A stretch of 64,000 nt of DNA from Arenibacter sp. 6A1 (lineage in GTDB: Bacteria > Bacteroidota > Bacteroidia > Flavobacteriales > Flavobacteriaceae): assembly GCF_012272855.1 (NCBI RefSeq), contig NZ_JAAXCQ010000003.1:124001-188000 (forward strand), written 5' to 3'. Positions 43,547 to 52,507 of this stretch are shown in pieces. Made by a program: the position numbers and the translations under genes. Below the pieces are notes generated by a model. That model ran no database searches. It saw nothing but the letters and a program-made list of their open reading frames with translations, and was not told where the DNA came from. The stretch's first letter is position 1; every line of letters begins with the position of its first letter.

Positions 43547-46126
43547 ATGAAAAGATTCATGTCACTTCACCTTCTAACAGCATTTTTATTCTTTTTATTT
43601 ACCGCCGGTGTCACCGCACAGGAAACCTCGTATGAGGACGGTAAAAAGTATATCCTAGGAGGCCTGGAGGTAACCGGACTACAAAGTTATAACGAACAAA
43701 CGGTAAAAACGTATACAGAACTCCGAGTAGGACAACCTATCACGATTCCAAGCGATCAAATCAGTGCCGTAATTAATAAATTATGGGGTCTAGAGCTTTT
43801 TACAGACATCACCTTTTATGTGACCAAAATAGAAGGCGATAATATTTTTCTTGAACTAAATATCATAGAAAGACCTACACTTTCTAACGTAACCGTATAC
43901 GGGGAAAAGAAAAATAAAATCAATGAAATCCTTAAAGATACCGACCTTAAAAAAGGAAAGAAGATTACCGAGAGTTTAATCGCTAATTCTAAAAATTACC
44001 TTCAAAACAAATACAAAAAGAAGGGGTACTTAAATGTTAAGGTTAATATTGCTACCGCCAAAGATACTGTAGGAGACAATACCCAAAGTATGGTGGTTAA
44101 TATTAAAAAAGGGGAAAAGGTAAAAATTAACGATATTATTTTTGAAGGGAATGATAAGTTGTCGGACAAGACCTTGGCAAAAGCCCTGAAAAAGACCAAG
44201 AAAAAGAAGTTTTACCGTTTCTGGAAAAAATCTAAATACATCGAAGAGGACTATAAGGAAGATTTGGTGTCCTTGGTCGATAGATATGCCGAAAAAGGAT
44301 TTAGGGATGCCCGTGTTATTTCTGATACCTTTGTCAAGGTAGGAGACGATCTTATCGATTTGAAGATAAAGGTCGAGGAAGGAAATAAATATTATTTCGG
44401 GGATATAGATTTTGTTGGGAATACTGTATATACAGATCGTCAGTTGGGGCAGGTCTTAGGTGTTAAAAAAGGAGATACCTATAATGGCGTACTATTGCGT
44501 AAGCGTATTGCAGACGATAGCAAGCCCGATGGGGAAGATTTAACCAACCTATACCAAAACAACGGGTATATGTTTTCTAGTATCAATCCGGTAGAAATTT
44601 CTGCAGAAAACGATACTATAAATTTTGAAGTAAGGATCATAGAAGGTAAGGAAACCTTTTTAGACCATATCACGGTAACGGGGAACGATAAAACCAACGA
44701 CCACGTAATTTTTAGAGAGTTAAGAACAAGACCAGGTCAGCGTTATAATAAATCTGATATTATTAGAAGTATAAGGGAATTGGGACAGTTAGGATTTTTT
44801 GATGCGGAACAGATCGTTCCTAAAATTGAAAATCCAGATGCCAACGCAGGTACTGTAGATATCGGGTATAGCCTTGTAGAATCTGGCTCTAGCCAAATAG
44901 AACTTCAAGGAGGTTATGGCGGAGGAGGTTTCATAGGAACGCTTGGACTTTCATTTAGCAATTTCTCAATTAAAAACTTGTTCAATGGAGAGGCTTATAA
45001 ACCGGTGCCTATGGGCGATGGGCAAACTTTTGCCTTGCGTTTACAAGCTAGTAGAACTTATAGAGTATATAGCCTTAACTTTTCGGAACCATGGTTGGGC
45101 GGTAAAAAACCGGTAAGGTTTAATATGTCATTGTCTAGAACCCAACAGTTTTACTATAACCCATATGTAAGCCGTAAGCCAGACAAAAGCAAGCAGTTTT
45201 CTATTACTGGTCTTTCGGTAGGATTGGCAAAAAGAGTTCAATGGCCCGATGATTTCTTTACCGTATCACATTCGCTAGGGTATCAGTTGTACGATTTCCA
45301 AGATTATAACATCGGCTTATTTAATTTTGGGAACGGGAAATCCAATTCCCTTGCCTATACCTTTGGACTATCTAGAAATGCTACAGGAGGTGGACGTATC
45401 TTCCCAAGAAGTGGGTCTAACTTTGAACTGACAGCAAAATTCACTCCTCCTTATTCGTTGTTTAACGGAAAGGATTATAAAAAATTAAATGCCGAATTTG
45501 ATCAGGCAATTGAAGATCGTGATGCTAAAGAAGTAGAGCGTATAGATCAAGAACGTTTTAAATGGTTAGAATTCTATAAAGTAAATTTCAAAGGAGATTG
45601 GTATACAACCTTGATCGATAAGTTAGTGTTGAGAACCAATGCAGAATTTGGATTCTTGGGAAGCTATGACCAAGAGGTAGGGAAAGTTCCTTTTGAGCGT
45701 TTTTATGTAGGTGGTGATGGTTTAGGAACCTATACTATGGACGGTAGAGATGTTGTTCAGTTGAGAGGATATGAGAACCAGTCATTGACACCTTATAGTG
45801 TAGACCGAATGACAGGCGGACAGTCGCAGGACGGTGGTGTAGTGTACAATAAGTTCTCGCTAGAATTAAGATATCCATTAACCCTTAAGCCTTCTGCCTC
45901 TATTTACGGACTTGCGTTCTTGGAGGGTGGTAATGCCTTTAACAATTTTCACGATTTTAATCCGTTTGAGATAAAAAGATCGGCCGGAGTTGGACTGCGT
46001 ATATTTATGCCTGCATTTGGATTATTGGGAATTGATTTTGGATATGGATTCGATCAAGATTACAATCCAAATTCTGCAGGACCTAGTGGTTGGCAAACGC
46101 ATTTTATCATAGGGCAACAGTTTTAA
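43547..46126 (+). CDS. bamA: Outer membrane protein assembly factor BamA
   Basis: 859 residues from the ATG at 43547; an in-frame TTG at 43514 inside uppS is rejected because the ATG starts a good signal peptide (to about GVTAQE). POTRA domains occupy about 35-410 (VTGLQSYNEQTVK, IIFEGNDKLSDKTL, IDFVGNTVYTDRQL, VTGNDKTNDHVIFREL). The C-terminal Omp85 barrel ends in ..HFIIGQQF with the terminal Phe typical of barrel proteins. BamA inserts outer-membrane proteins. Followed by two Skp-type chaperone genes. Confidence 0.97.
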   Translation: MKRFMSLHLLTAFLFFLFTAGVTAQETSYEDGKKYILGGLEVTGLQSYNEQTVKTYTELRVGQPITIPSDQISAVINKLWGLELFTDITFYVTKIEGDNIFLELNIIERPTLSNVTVYGEKKNKINEILKDTDLKKGKKITESLIANSKNYLQNKYKKKGYLNVKVNIATAKDTVGDNTQSMVVNIKKGEKVKINDIIFEGNDKLSDKTLAKALKKTKKKKFYRFWKKSKYIEEDYKEDLVSLVDRYAEKGFRDARVISDTFVKVGDDLIDLKIKVEEGNKYYFGDIDFVGNTVYTDRQLGQVLGVKKGDTYNGVLLRKRIADDSKPDGEDLTNLYQNNGYMFSSINPVEISAENDTINFEVRIIEGKETFLDHITVTGNDKTNDHVIFRELRTRPGQRYNKSDIIRSIRELGQLGFFDAEQIVPKIENPDANAGTVDIGYSLVESGSSQIELQGGYGGGGFIGTLGLSFSNFSIKNLFNGEAYKPVPMGDGQTFALRLQASRTYRVYSLNFSEPWLGGKKPVRFNMSLSRTQQFYYNPYVSRKPDKSKQFSITGLSVGLAKRVQWPDDFFTVSHSLGYQLYDFQDYNIGLFNFGNGKSNSLAYTFGLSRNATGGGRIFPRSGSNFELTAKFTPPYSLFNGKDYKKLNAEFDQAIEDRDAKEVERIDQERFKWLEFYKVNFKGDWYTTLIDKLVLRTNAEFGFLGSYDQEVGKVPFERFYVGGDGLGTYTMDGRDVVQLRGYENQSLTPYSVDRMTGGQSQDGGVVYNKFSLELRYPLTLKPSASIYGLAFLEGGNAFNNFHDFNPFEIKRSAGVGLRIFMPAFGLLGIDFGYGFDQDYNPNSAGPSGWQTHFIIGQQF

Positions 46127-46221
46127 GCCTTAATGTCCAGGCAAATTAAGCTTTTACTGTTGATTCTATAATAATTGGTTATTTTGGCACGATATTTTCT
46201 ATAGTATAAAAAGAAAATAAA

Positions 46222-47031
46222 ATGAAAATAAAAGCACAAGTACTTGTTCTCCTAGTCGTAACTATGTATGCAACCTCCGCTTTCGCGCAGAGAGGGGTAA
46301 GGATAGGTTATGTAGATATGGAATACATACTAGAGAATGTAGAGGAATACAGGGAGGCCAATGTGCAATTGGCAAATAAAGTGCAAAGATGGAAACTCGA
46401 AATAGAGCAGGAAAAGGCGGTCATAGACCAGATGAAGAAAGAGTTAGTGGCAGAGAAAGTGCTATTGACTGAGGAGCTGATAACCGAAAGGGAAGAAGAG
46501 ATTCAGATCTTAGAAAGAGAAATGTTGGAGTACCAACAAGCTAGGTTTGGGCCTGAAGGCGATTTGGTATTGCAAAAAAGAAGGTTGATACAGCCAATTC
46601 AAGATCAGGTCTTTAATGAAGTACAGCAGTTAGGTGCCAATAAAAATTATGATTTTATTTTTGATAAATCGGCAGATGTTGTAATGTTGTATTCCGAACA
46701 AAGGCACGATTTAAGCGATCTGGTGTTAAGAGGGATTGCTAGAACAAGGAAAATTAGCGCCCCAAATAAAAAGGAGGTTCCTAAAAGTAGGCTAGATCGG
46801 TTCGAGGAGGAAGACGCTAACGAGGCGCTTCAAGAAAGACAAGAAAAGGCACAACAAGCAGAAGACGCAAGAGCAAAAGCGGCAGAAGCGAGGCGCGAAG
46901 AACAATTGAAACTCCGAGAAGACCGTAAAAAGGCCTACGAGGAAAGAAGAAAGAAGTTGCTAGAAGAGCGGGAAGCTAAAAGAAAAGAAGCGGAAAAAAA
47001 ACGCACCAAGAAAGACGGAGAGGAAGACTAA
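46222..47031 (+). CDS. OmpH/Skp family periplasmic chaperone, long variant
   Basis: 269 residues: signal peptide (to SAFAQRGV), the Skp start RIGYVDMEYILENV and long coiled-coil helices, then the conserved YDFIFDKSADVVMLY strand. From about 180 on it carries an extended, highly charged Lys/Arg/Glu tail not found in ordinary Skp. Skp holds unfolded outer-membrane proteins on the way to BamA. It is 95 bases after bamA and precedes a second Skp-type gene. Confidence 0.92.
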   Translation: MKIKAQVLVLLVVTMYATSAFAQRGVRIGYVDMEYILENVEEYREANVQLANKVQRWKLEIEQEKAVIDQMKKELVAEKVLLTEELITEREEEIQILEREMLEYQQARFGPEGDLVLQKRRLIQPIQDQVFNEVQQLGANKNYDFIFDKSADVVMLYSEQRHDLSDLVLRGIARTRKISAPNKKEVPKSRLDRFEEEDANEALQERQEKAQQAEDARAKAAEARREEQLKLREDRKKAYEERRKKLLEEREAKRKEAEKKRTKKDGEED

Positions 47032-47131
47032 AAAAGTATAATAAGAGTATAGAACAAGGATAACCATTTTTCAAATCAAATAACTAAATCATTAAAATCA
47101 ACACGCAAAAATTAATTAATTTATTAAAATC

Positions 47132-47641
47132 ATGAAACAAATTAAGAAGATAGCAGTAGCCCTAGTTTTGTTCGTAGCAGCTAGTAGTTTTGTAAATGCT
47201 CAAGCCAAAATAGCACACATAGACGTACAAAAATTATTGTCCGAAATGCCCGAGATGAAGGCTGCCGAAGCAGAATTGAAAAAATTGCAGGAAACGTACA
47301 GAGCAGACATCGAAGGGTCTATGACCGAGCTTAGAAATAAGTACACACAATACTCTAACGAGTCTTCTGCAAAATCTAAGGAAGAAAACGAAAAAAGAGC
47401 ATTGGAATTACAAGGCTTTGAAAAAAACATTGGTGAGGCACAACAAAAAGCTCAAATGGATCTGCAACAAAAACAAGCAGAATTAATGGGGCCTATCACA
47501 GAGAAAGCTAAAAAAGCTATCGAGGATGTTGCCGCTGCTCAAGGAATTGATTACGTAATGGATGCTACTCAAGGTAGTGGTCTTATCGTAGCAAAGGGTA
47601 AGGATATCTTACCAGCTGTAAAAAAACAATTAGGTTTCTAA
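47132..47641 (+). CDS. OmpH/Skp family periplasmic chaperone
   Basis: 169 residues, normal family length: signal peptide to FVNAQAK, IAHIDVQKLLSEMPEM, a coiled-coil hairpin (about 40-130) and the C-terminal DYVMDATQGSGLIVAKG strand. It is the paralogue of the preceding gene without the charged extension. Likely partner of BamA in outer-membrane protein delivery. Ends in a strong terminator, which closes the uppS-bamA-skp cluster. Confidence 0.95.
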   Translation: MKQIKKIAVALVLFVAASSFVNAQAKIAHIDVQKLLSEMPEMKAAEAELKKLQETYRADIEGSMTELRNKYTQYSNESSAKSKEENEKRALELQGFEKNIGEAQQKAQMDLQQKQAELMGPITEKAKKAIEDVAAAQGIDYVMDATQGSGLIVAKGKDILPAVKKQLGF

Positions 47642-47661
47642 TCTAATCGAAAAAAAATAAG

Positions 47662-47690
47662 AAAAGCCATACATTTGTATGGCTTTTTTT
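47662..47690 (+). terminator. Terminator after the second Skp gene
   Basis: AAAAGCCATACA / TGTATGGCTTTT hairpin with further T residues, 20 bases after the stop. Confidence 0.92.
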
Positions 47691-47803
47691 ATGTCTTGTA
47701 TTTTGGAAAACCGATACATCGGCGTGCTTAAAAGTGTTTTTTTTTACTAGGGTTAACTACTATTTTTTAGCTAACTTTAAATCCTACTTTAGATAATTTT
47801 AGC

Positions 47804-48595
47804 ATGCGTAATAGTCCCATTGGTATTTTTGATTCGGGTATTGGAGGAACTTCTATTTGGAGGGAAATTAACAGGCTCTTGCCTAAGGAGTCTACCATTT
47901 ATTTGGCCGATAGCAAGAATGCTCCTTACGGCGAAAAGACCCAGGCCCAAATATTGGAACTGAGTATTAAGAATGTCGAGTTCCTAATTAATAAGGGGTG
48001 TAAACTTATTGTGGTGGCCTGTAATACGGCAACGACAAACGCTATAAAAGAAATTAGGGCAACCTATAGCATACCCATTATTGGGATTGAGCCGGCCATT
48101 AAACCAGCGGCATTGCACACTAAGAGCAAAACGGTAGGGGTTTTGGCCACCAAAGGGACTCTTTCCAGCGCTTTGTTTAACAGCACCTCAGAATTGCATG
48201 CCAACGGTATAAAAGTCTTGGAGCAAGAAGGTACGGGCTTGGTGGCCCTTATCGAGGAGGGAAAGTTGTATTCGGAGCAGACCAGGGAATTGCTGCAACG
48301 GTATTTGCAACCGATGCTTAAAGAAGGTATAGATCAGTTGGTGCTGGGCTGTACACACTACCCGTATCTAATTCCCCTATTAAAGGATATCTTGCCGGAT
48401 GAAGTGGAAATTATCGATTCCGGAGATGGGGTCGCGCGTAGAACCGTGGCCGTTCTAGAGCAACATCAACTAAAGGTCGATGCTTCCAAAACAACGGTAG
48501 AACATCAATTCTATACCAATATAAATCCAGAAGTGCTCAAGGCCTTTCTAAGCGATGTAAATGTGTGTCATAGGGTAGATTATTTAGACTTTTAA
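47804..48595 (+). CDS. murI: Glutamate racemase
   Basis: 263 residues. Both catalytic cysteines are present: Cys73 in VVACNTATTNA and Cys183 in LVLGCTHYPYL; the N-terminal FDSGIGGTS glycine loop is conserved. It supplies D-glutamate for peptidoglycan. The ATG lies about 110 bases after the Skp terminator, so it is probably a separate transcript. An 80-bp dispersed repeat lies 150 bases downstream. Confidence 0.97.
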   Translation: MRNSPIGIFDSGIGGTSIWREINRLLPKESTIYLADSKNAPYGEKTQAQILELSIKNVEFLINKGCKLIVVACNTATTNAIKEIRATYSIPIIGIEPAIKPAALHTKSKTVGVLATKGTLSSALFNSTSELHANGIKVLEQEGTGLVALIEEGKLYSEQTRELLQRYLQPMLKEGIDQLVLGCTHYPYLIPLLKDILPDEVEIIDSGDGVARRTVAVLEQHQLKVDASKTTVEHQFYTNINPEVLKAFLSDVNVCHRVDYLDF

Positions 48596-48956
48596 AATAA
48601 TACGGGTACCATAAGCGGCGCACTGCAACGTGCTTTTGTACCAAAGTATGCTTATGTATTCTTATATGGGCCCTGTCTCACAAGTTTACGGACATCCTAT
48701 TTAATTCGTATTATGTCCAAATTCTTATAGTTAGTGGTCTTATAATTAGGGCGTTCCCTCCTACGTCGGGCGGGCCCTTGGCTATATCCCTTGCGTTGCT
48801 GCGGGGATGCCGCCGCGGTCCCTAACGCAAAAAAAAAATCAGGCTATGGATGGCTACAAGTACTACTAAATAAAGAATTAGGAGGCAGTAAGAACTGTCA
48901 TATTAACAAGTCAAAGTACTGTCTTTACCTCTTAAAAACTAAATGATTAATGGAGT
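48596..48956. other. Convergent intergenic region with the second dispersed repeat
   Basis: About 360 bases between murI and folA, which converge here. Apart from the repeat at 48749-48828 it contains a small inverted repeat GGACAT / ATGTCC (about 48692-48720) and nothing else I recognise. Confidence 0.5.
48749..48828 (-). repeat. 80-bp dispersed repeat, copy B
   Basis: Reverse-complement copy of 18406-18485, 72 of 80 identical, no gaps. Four of the eight differences fall in the loop of the internal ATCCC / GGGAT hairpin. Confidence 0.85.
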
Positions 48957-49451
48957 TTAGGCTCTTTCGTAGGTTAAATAGCTAAAATCGTATTGATGTC
49001 GGTCGTCCTTTGGATGATACTCCTCTGCTAGGAGTTTCCACTCAGAAGTATTGATTTCAGGAAAATAGGCGTCCGCTTCAAAGGATGCATGTACCCTAGT
49101 AAGTTCTAATTTTGTAGCGTGCTCTAAGGCTAGTTTATAAATTTCGCCTCCACCGATAATAAACGCCAAAGCTTCTTCTTTTACCAATTTCAAACCTTCT
49201 TCCAAAGAATGTACTACTGTGCAATCGTCGTAAGGAACCTGGTAGTTTTTATCCCTGGTGATAATGATATGGTGCCTATTGGGCAATGGTCTAGGGAAGC
49301 TTTCAAAGGTTTTTCGGCCCATAATGATCTTGTGGCCTGAAGTGATTTTTTTAAAGCGTTTAAAATCGTCCGGTAGATGCCAAAGAAGATCATTGTTTAA
49401 TCCTAAAGCGTTGTTCTCAGCAGCTGCTGCAATCATGGTTAAGGTCTGCAC
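48957..49451 (-). CDS. folA: Dihydrofolate reductase
   Basis: 164 residues. Motifs: MIAAAAENNALG, LLWHLPDDFKRFK (catalytic Asp), HKIIMGRKTFESFPRPLPNR (GRKTFESFP) and FIIGGGEIYKLAL (cofactor loop). It reduces dihydrofolate produced by thymidylate synthase encoded nearby. GTG at 49451 is preferred as the start because its G is shared with the upstream TAG stop (TAGTG) and because it restores the first beta-strand; an ATG at 49436 would lose five residues. Confidence 0.96.
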   Translation of the reverse strand: MQTLTMIAAAAENNALGLNNDLLWHLPDDFKRFKKITSGHKIIMGRKTFESFPRPLPNRHHIIITRDKNYQVPYDDCTVVHSLEEGLKLVKEEALAFIIGGGEIYKLALEHATKLELTRVHASFEADAYFPEINTSEWKLLAEEYHPKDDRHQYDFSYLTYERA

Positions 49452-49837
49452 TATTCTTTTTTTTTATTGATCATGGAATCTGGAAACTCGGTTTCTATTT
49501 CCTTTTGCATTGCTGCAATTCGTTGTTGCTGTTTTAAAACTAATTTTTCGCGTTGGCGACGTTCCCAGTGTTGGTCCATAAATTTATGGGTCACAAACAC
49601 ATTAAAGACATGTAAGGCAATGATAAAAGTCCATAAGGTAATGGCCCAGATATACCAATCGTACTGAATACCGTACTTTAGTATTTTGTTGATTATGACA
49701 AAAAAGACGCTGCCGATCAAATACATAACAAAGTGATTGTACAGGCGTTTTTTCTGCAACATCCTAGCTTGGGCATATTCCAATTGCTCATGCTGCTCAA
49801 TAGCTATTTTCGAATTTTTTTTGTTTTTGAGGAACAT
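49451..49837 (-). CDS. 2TM domain-containing membrane protein
   Basis: 128 residues. A positively charged, helical N-terminus with AQARMLQKKRLYNHFVMYL leads into two transmembrane segments (about 36-52 and 62-84), followed by a charged C-terminal helix (WERRQREKLVLKQQQ). This is the 2TM domain common in Bacteroidetes, sometimes attached to LytTR regulators; here it stands alone. Function unknown. Its stop overlaps the folA start (TAGTG), so folA translation is probably coupled to it. Confidence 0.87.
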   Translation of the reverse strand: MFLKNKKNSKIAIEQHEQLEYAQARMLQKKRLYNHFVMYLIGSVFFVIINKILKYGIQYDWYIWAITLWTFIIALHVFNVFVTHKFMDQHWERRQREKLVLKQQQRIAAMQKEIETEFPDSMINKKKE

Positions 49838-49857
49838 CCTTATATGTATCTTTATGG

Positions 49858-49865
49858 CAAAGATA
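49858..49865 (-). promoter_or_regulatory. Possible -7 promoter element of the 2TM-folA pair
   Basis: TATCTTTG on the minus strand, 20 bases before the ATG at 49837, in the short gap to the divergent PLP gene; no matching -33 element. Confidence 0.35.
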
Positions 49866-49896
49866 TCATAAAATCAAAATTCTTATCACTAAGGAT

Positions 49897-50979
49897 ATGC
49901 AAAAGATTATAAAACAATTTCCGGTCTTAGGCCAAAATATTTATGCCGATACCGCCGCTTCTGGATTGCTCTATGATGGACTATTGGATTGGAGGCAAGA
50001 ACACGACTTCGATTTTTTAATCGGGGGTAGTAAAATGAGAAAGACATCCTATGAGTTGCTTTCCCAGACCAAAGATACCCTCGGTACCTTTTTTGGATGT
50101 AAGGCGGAAAATGTAGCCTTGGTGCCCAATTTTTCTATGGGCCTAAATTTGCTGTTAGAGGGCATGCCTAAAACGGTGAATGTATTGTTGTTGGAAGATG
50201 ATTACCCTTCGCTTAATTGGCCATTTGAAAGTAGAATGGACAATGTTTCTTTTGTAAAAATTAATGAAGACCTCGAAGAACGGATTCTTGCAAAAATAAA
50301 ATCCGATCATATTAACGTGTTGGCCCTTAGTTTAGTACAATGGTTAAACGGGGTGAAGGTTGATTTAGATTTTTTAAAATCTCTAAAAAATGATTTTCCT
50401 GAGCTGTTGATTATCGCCGATGGGACTCAGTTCTGTGGTACCCAACAGTTTAATTTCGATACATCGGGGATCGATGTCCTAGGAGCTAGTGGTTATAAAT
50501 GGCTGTTGGGAGGCTATGGCAATGGATTTATGATGTTTAAAGAAGGGGTTAGCGCTAAATTCTCATGTAAATCTACCGGGTTTTATTCGGCAAACCATGG
50601 CTTTGAGCGCAAGGAGCAAATTAGCTTTGTCAAACAATTTGAACCGGGACATTTGGATACCTTTAATTTTGGAAGTTTAAATTATTCCCTAAAGTTTCTT
50701 ACTGAGATAGGGCTAGATAAGGTGTATGGGCAAATAGAAAAACTTACACAAAAGGCAAAGGAAGAGTTTGCCGAAGCAGGCTTGCTAGAGGAGGCGGTTA
50801 TAAAAAGAAAGGAGCATAGCAGTATTTTTAAAATCAAGGATACAGGTAAATTATGGGACAAATTGAATAATAATGAAGTGGTTTGTTCGCAACGCGGCGA
50901 TGGGATTAGGTTGAGTTTTCATTTTTATAACACCGAAAAGGAGATCGAAAAGGTTGTAAGAATTATAAAATCTAAATAG
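49897..50979 (+). CDS. Class V PLP-dependent aminotransferase / cysteine desulfurase-like protein
   Basis: 360 residues with the fold-type I class V pattern: NIYADTAASGLL at the N-terminus, cofactor Asp175 in LLIIADGTQFCGT with Gln178, and the Schiff-base lysine Lys201 in GASGYKWLLGGYGNGF. The family includes cysteine desulfurases, selenocysteine lyases, isopenicillin N epimerase and the ergothioneine C-S lyase EgtE. No active-site cysteine loop like that of IscS is apparent. The true reaction is unknown; neighbouring egtB and egtD make an EgtE-like role conceivable, though the genes converge and are not one operon. Confidence 0.86.
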   Translation: MQKIIKQFPVLGQNIYADTAASGLLYDGLLDWRQEHDFDFLIGGSKMRKTSYELLSQTKDTLGTFFGCKAENVALVPNFSMGLNLLLEGMPKTVNVLLLEDDYPSLNWPFESRMDNVSFVKINEDLEERILAKIKSDHINVLALSLVQWLNGVKVDLDFLKSLKNDFPELLIIADGTQFCGTQQFNFDTSGIDVLGASGYKWLLGGYGNGFMMFKEGVSAKFSCKSTGFYSANHGFERKEQISFVKQFEPGHLDTFNFGSLNYSLKFLTEIGLDKVYGQIEKLTQKAKEEFAEAGLLEEAVIKRKEHSSIFKIKDTGKLWDKLNNNEVVCSQRGDGIRLSFHFYNTEKEIEKVVRIIKSK

Positions 50980-51092
50980 AGAATTTTGCCTACATCGAAA
51001 TATAGAGGTATTTAAATGACATTATCAGTTAATTATGTGTTAATTATTATGATTTTCACAAAAGTCATATGATTCATTGGCAATGAGGGGTT

Positions 51093-51100
51093 TAAATTTG
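51093..51100 (+). promoter_or_regulatory. Possible -7 promoter element of the CBM48 gene
   Basis: TAAATTTG, exact TAnnTTTG match, 31 bases before the ATG at 51131; no -33 TTG at the standard distance. Confidence 0.35.
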
Positions 51101-51130
51101 TATTTTTAGTGTCTATAAAAACTATGGATT

Positions 51131-51427
51131 ATGGCGATTACAAAACAATATTTAAAGAGCAAACCAATTTGTAAGGTAACCTTTACTGTTCCGGGAGAGG
51201 GAGTCAAAGAGGTTGCTGTAGTTGGTGATTTCAATAATTGGAGTGCTACAGGAAGTGCCTTGAAAAAATTGAAAAACGGAACTTTTAAGGGCACCTTTAA
51301 TTTGCCAAAGGAAAAAACATATGAATTTAAATATTTAGTAGATGGTGATTTTGTCAATGAAACAGAGGCCGACCGTTTACAGTGGAACGATTATGCCGGT
51401 ACGGAAAATTCCGTGTTGGAATTATAA
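51131..51427 (+). CDS. Stand-alone CBM48 / AMPK-type glycogen-binding domain protein
   Basis: 98 residues that are only a carbohydrate-binding module: CKVTFTVPGEGVKEVAVVGDFNNWS, then NGTFKGTFNLPKEKTYEFKYLVDG (core FNNW...YEFKYLVDG). This is the isoamylase N-terminal/AMPK-beta fold, which binds alpha-glucans. There is no catalytic domain or signal peptide, so it is a cytoplasmic binding module, perhaps a regulatory subunit. No glycogen enzyme is encoded nearby. It has its own strong terminator. Confidence 0.92.
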   Translation: MAITKQYLKSKPICKVTFTVPGEGVKEVAVVGDFNNWSATGSALKKLKNGTFKGTFNLPKEKTYEFKYLVDGDFVNETEADRLQWNDYAGTENSVLEL

Positions 51428-51436
51428 GAAGCCTAA

Positions 51437-51484
51437 TTTGCTGTTATTGAAATAAAAAAACAATAACAGCAAATATTTTTTTTT
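51437..51484 (+). terminator. Terminator of the CBM48 gene
   Basis: Perfect 13-base arms TTTGCTGTTATTG / CAATAACAGCAAA followed by TATTTTTTTTT. Confidence 0.92.
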
Positions 51485-51519
51485 GCTTCTTAAAGCAAAA
51501 AAGAGGGCAAGGTGTGGGC

Positions 51520-52491
51520 TTATTTTTTTATAAGTACATAATTTTCAAAGTAACCTTGCTTGTCTCCAAATTTGGATACTATTTTTAATCCGGCTTCTTC
51601 CAAAAGCCGTTGGATCATCTCATGGTCGTATTTTTGGGAGATTTCTGTATGTATGGTTTCCCATGCCTTAAAATGAACCTGTAAGTTTATCGCTGCTATG
51701 GTTACTTGCTGTGGCTTTAGGGAAACCAAATAACTCTTTGCGGTTCCTGTCTCGGGATCATATACTTCCCAGTGCTTAAAATTTTCTATATTAAAATTGC
51801 CTTGTAATTCAGTGTTGATGCGTTGTAAGATATTCATATTAAAGGACGCAGTAATCCCGCTTTTGTCATTATACGCATCTAAAATAAGTTGTGGATTTTT
51901 TTTTAGATCGCAACCAAGGAATAGAATATCGTTTTTATGCATTAAACTATTTATTCTTTTTAAAAAGCGAATGGCTTGGGGAAACAACATGTTGCCGATA
52001 TTTGATCCTAAAAAAAGAATGATATTTTTATTGTTTTTGTTGAAGGCTACCGTTTCAAGCGCTTCAATATAACTTCCGCATTTTGGGGCAACATGGATAT
52101 TAGGAAATTCCTCGGCCAAGGACGATTCTAGTTGTTTTAGTGCATTTTCGCTCAGATCTATGGGTAGGTAATTAAAGTTGGCTTTAATGTTGTTTAAATG
52201 GGCTAGTAGTATCTTGGTTTTCTTGCCATCGCCCGCCCCAAGCTCTATTAGGTTAAAAGAAGGGGTGTTCTCTGCAAAAAGAACGCAGATTTTTTCCTTG
52301 TTTTCCTGTACAATGCTGAATTCTGAATTGGTTAAATAATATTCTGGAAGGTTCATTATTGCCTGAAAAATCTTGTCCCCATTGGCATCGTAAAAGTATT
52401 TGGAAGAGAGGTGTTTTGGAAAAGCGGTAAGACCATTATAAACATCTTGTTTAAAAGGAGTGTCCAAAGGAGGGTTTATGCTGTTTTCCAT
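51520..52491 (-). CDS. egtD: L-histidine N-alpha-methyltransferase EgtD
   Basis: 323 residues from the ATG at 52491 (MENSINPP). A longer frame to 52584 would overlap egtB and is rejected. Motifs: KHLSSKYFYDANGDKIFQ and LPEYYLTNSEFSI near the start, the SAM-binding NLIELGAGDGKKT, and IILFLGSNIGNM. EgtD trimethylates histidine to hercynine, the first step of ergothioneine synthesis. The gene begins 16 bases after the egtB stop, so egtB-egtD is an operon. Confidence 0.95.
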   Translation of the reverse strand: MENSINPPLDTPFKQDVYNGLTAFPKHLSSKYFYDANGDKIFQAIMNLPEYYLTNSEFSIVQENKEKICVLFAENTPSFNLIELGAGDGKKTKILLAHLNNIKANFNYLPIDLSENALKQLESSLAEEFPNIHVAPKCGSYIEALETVAFNKNNKNIILFLGSNIGNMLFPQAIRFLKRINSLMHKNDILFLGCDLKKNPQLILDAYNDKSGITASFNMNILQRINTELQGNFNIENFKHWEVYDPETGTAKSYLVSLKPQQVTIAAINLQVHFKAWETIHTEISQKYDHEMIQRLLEEAGLKIVSKFGDKQGYFENYVLIKK

Positions 52492-52507
52492 AAGAATAAA
52501 GTAAGGT

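Noticed and set aside
48680-48720. Inverted repeat GGACAT / ATGTCC as possible transposon end
   Set aside because: Only six bases, no matching second terminus, no transposase nearby.
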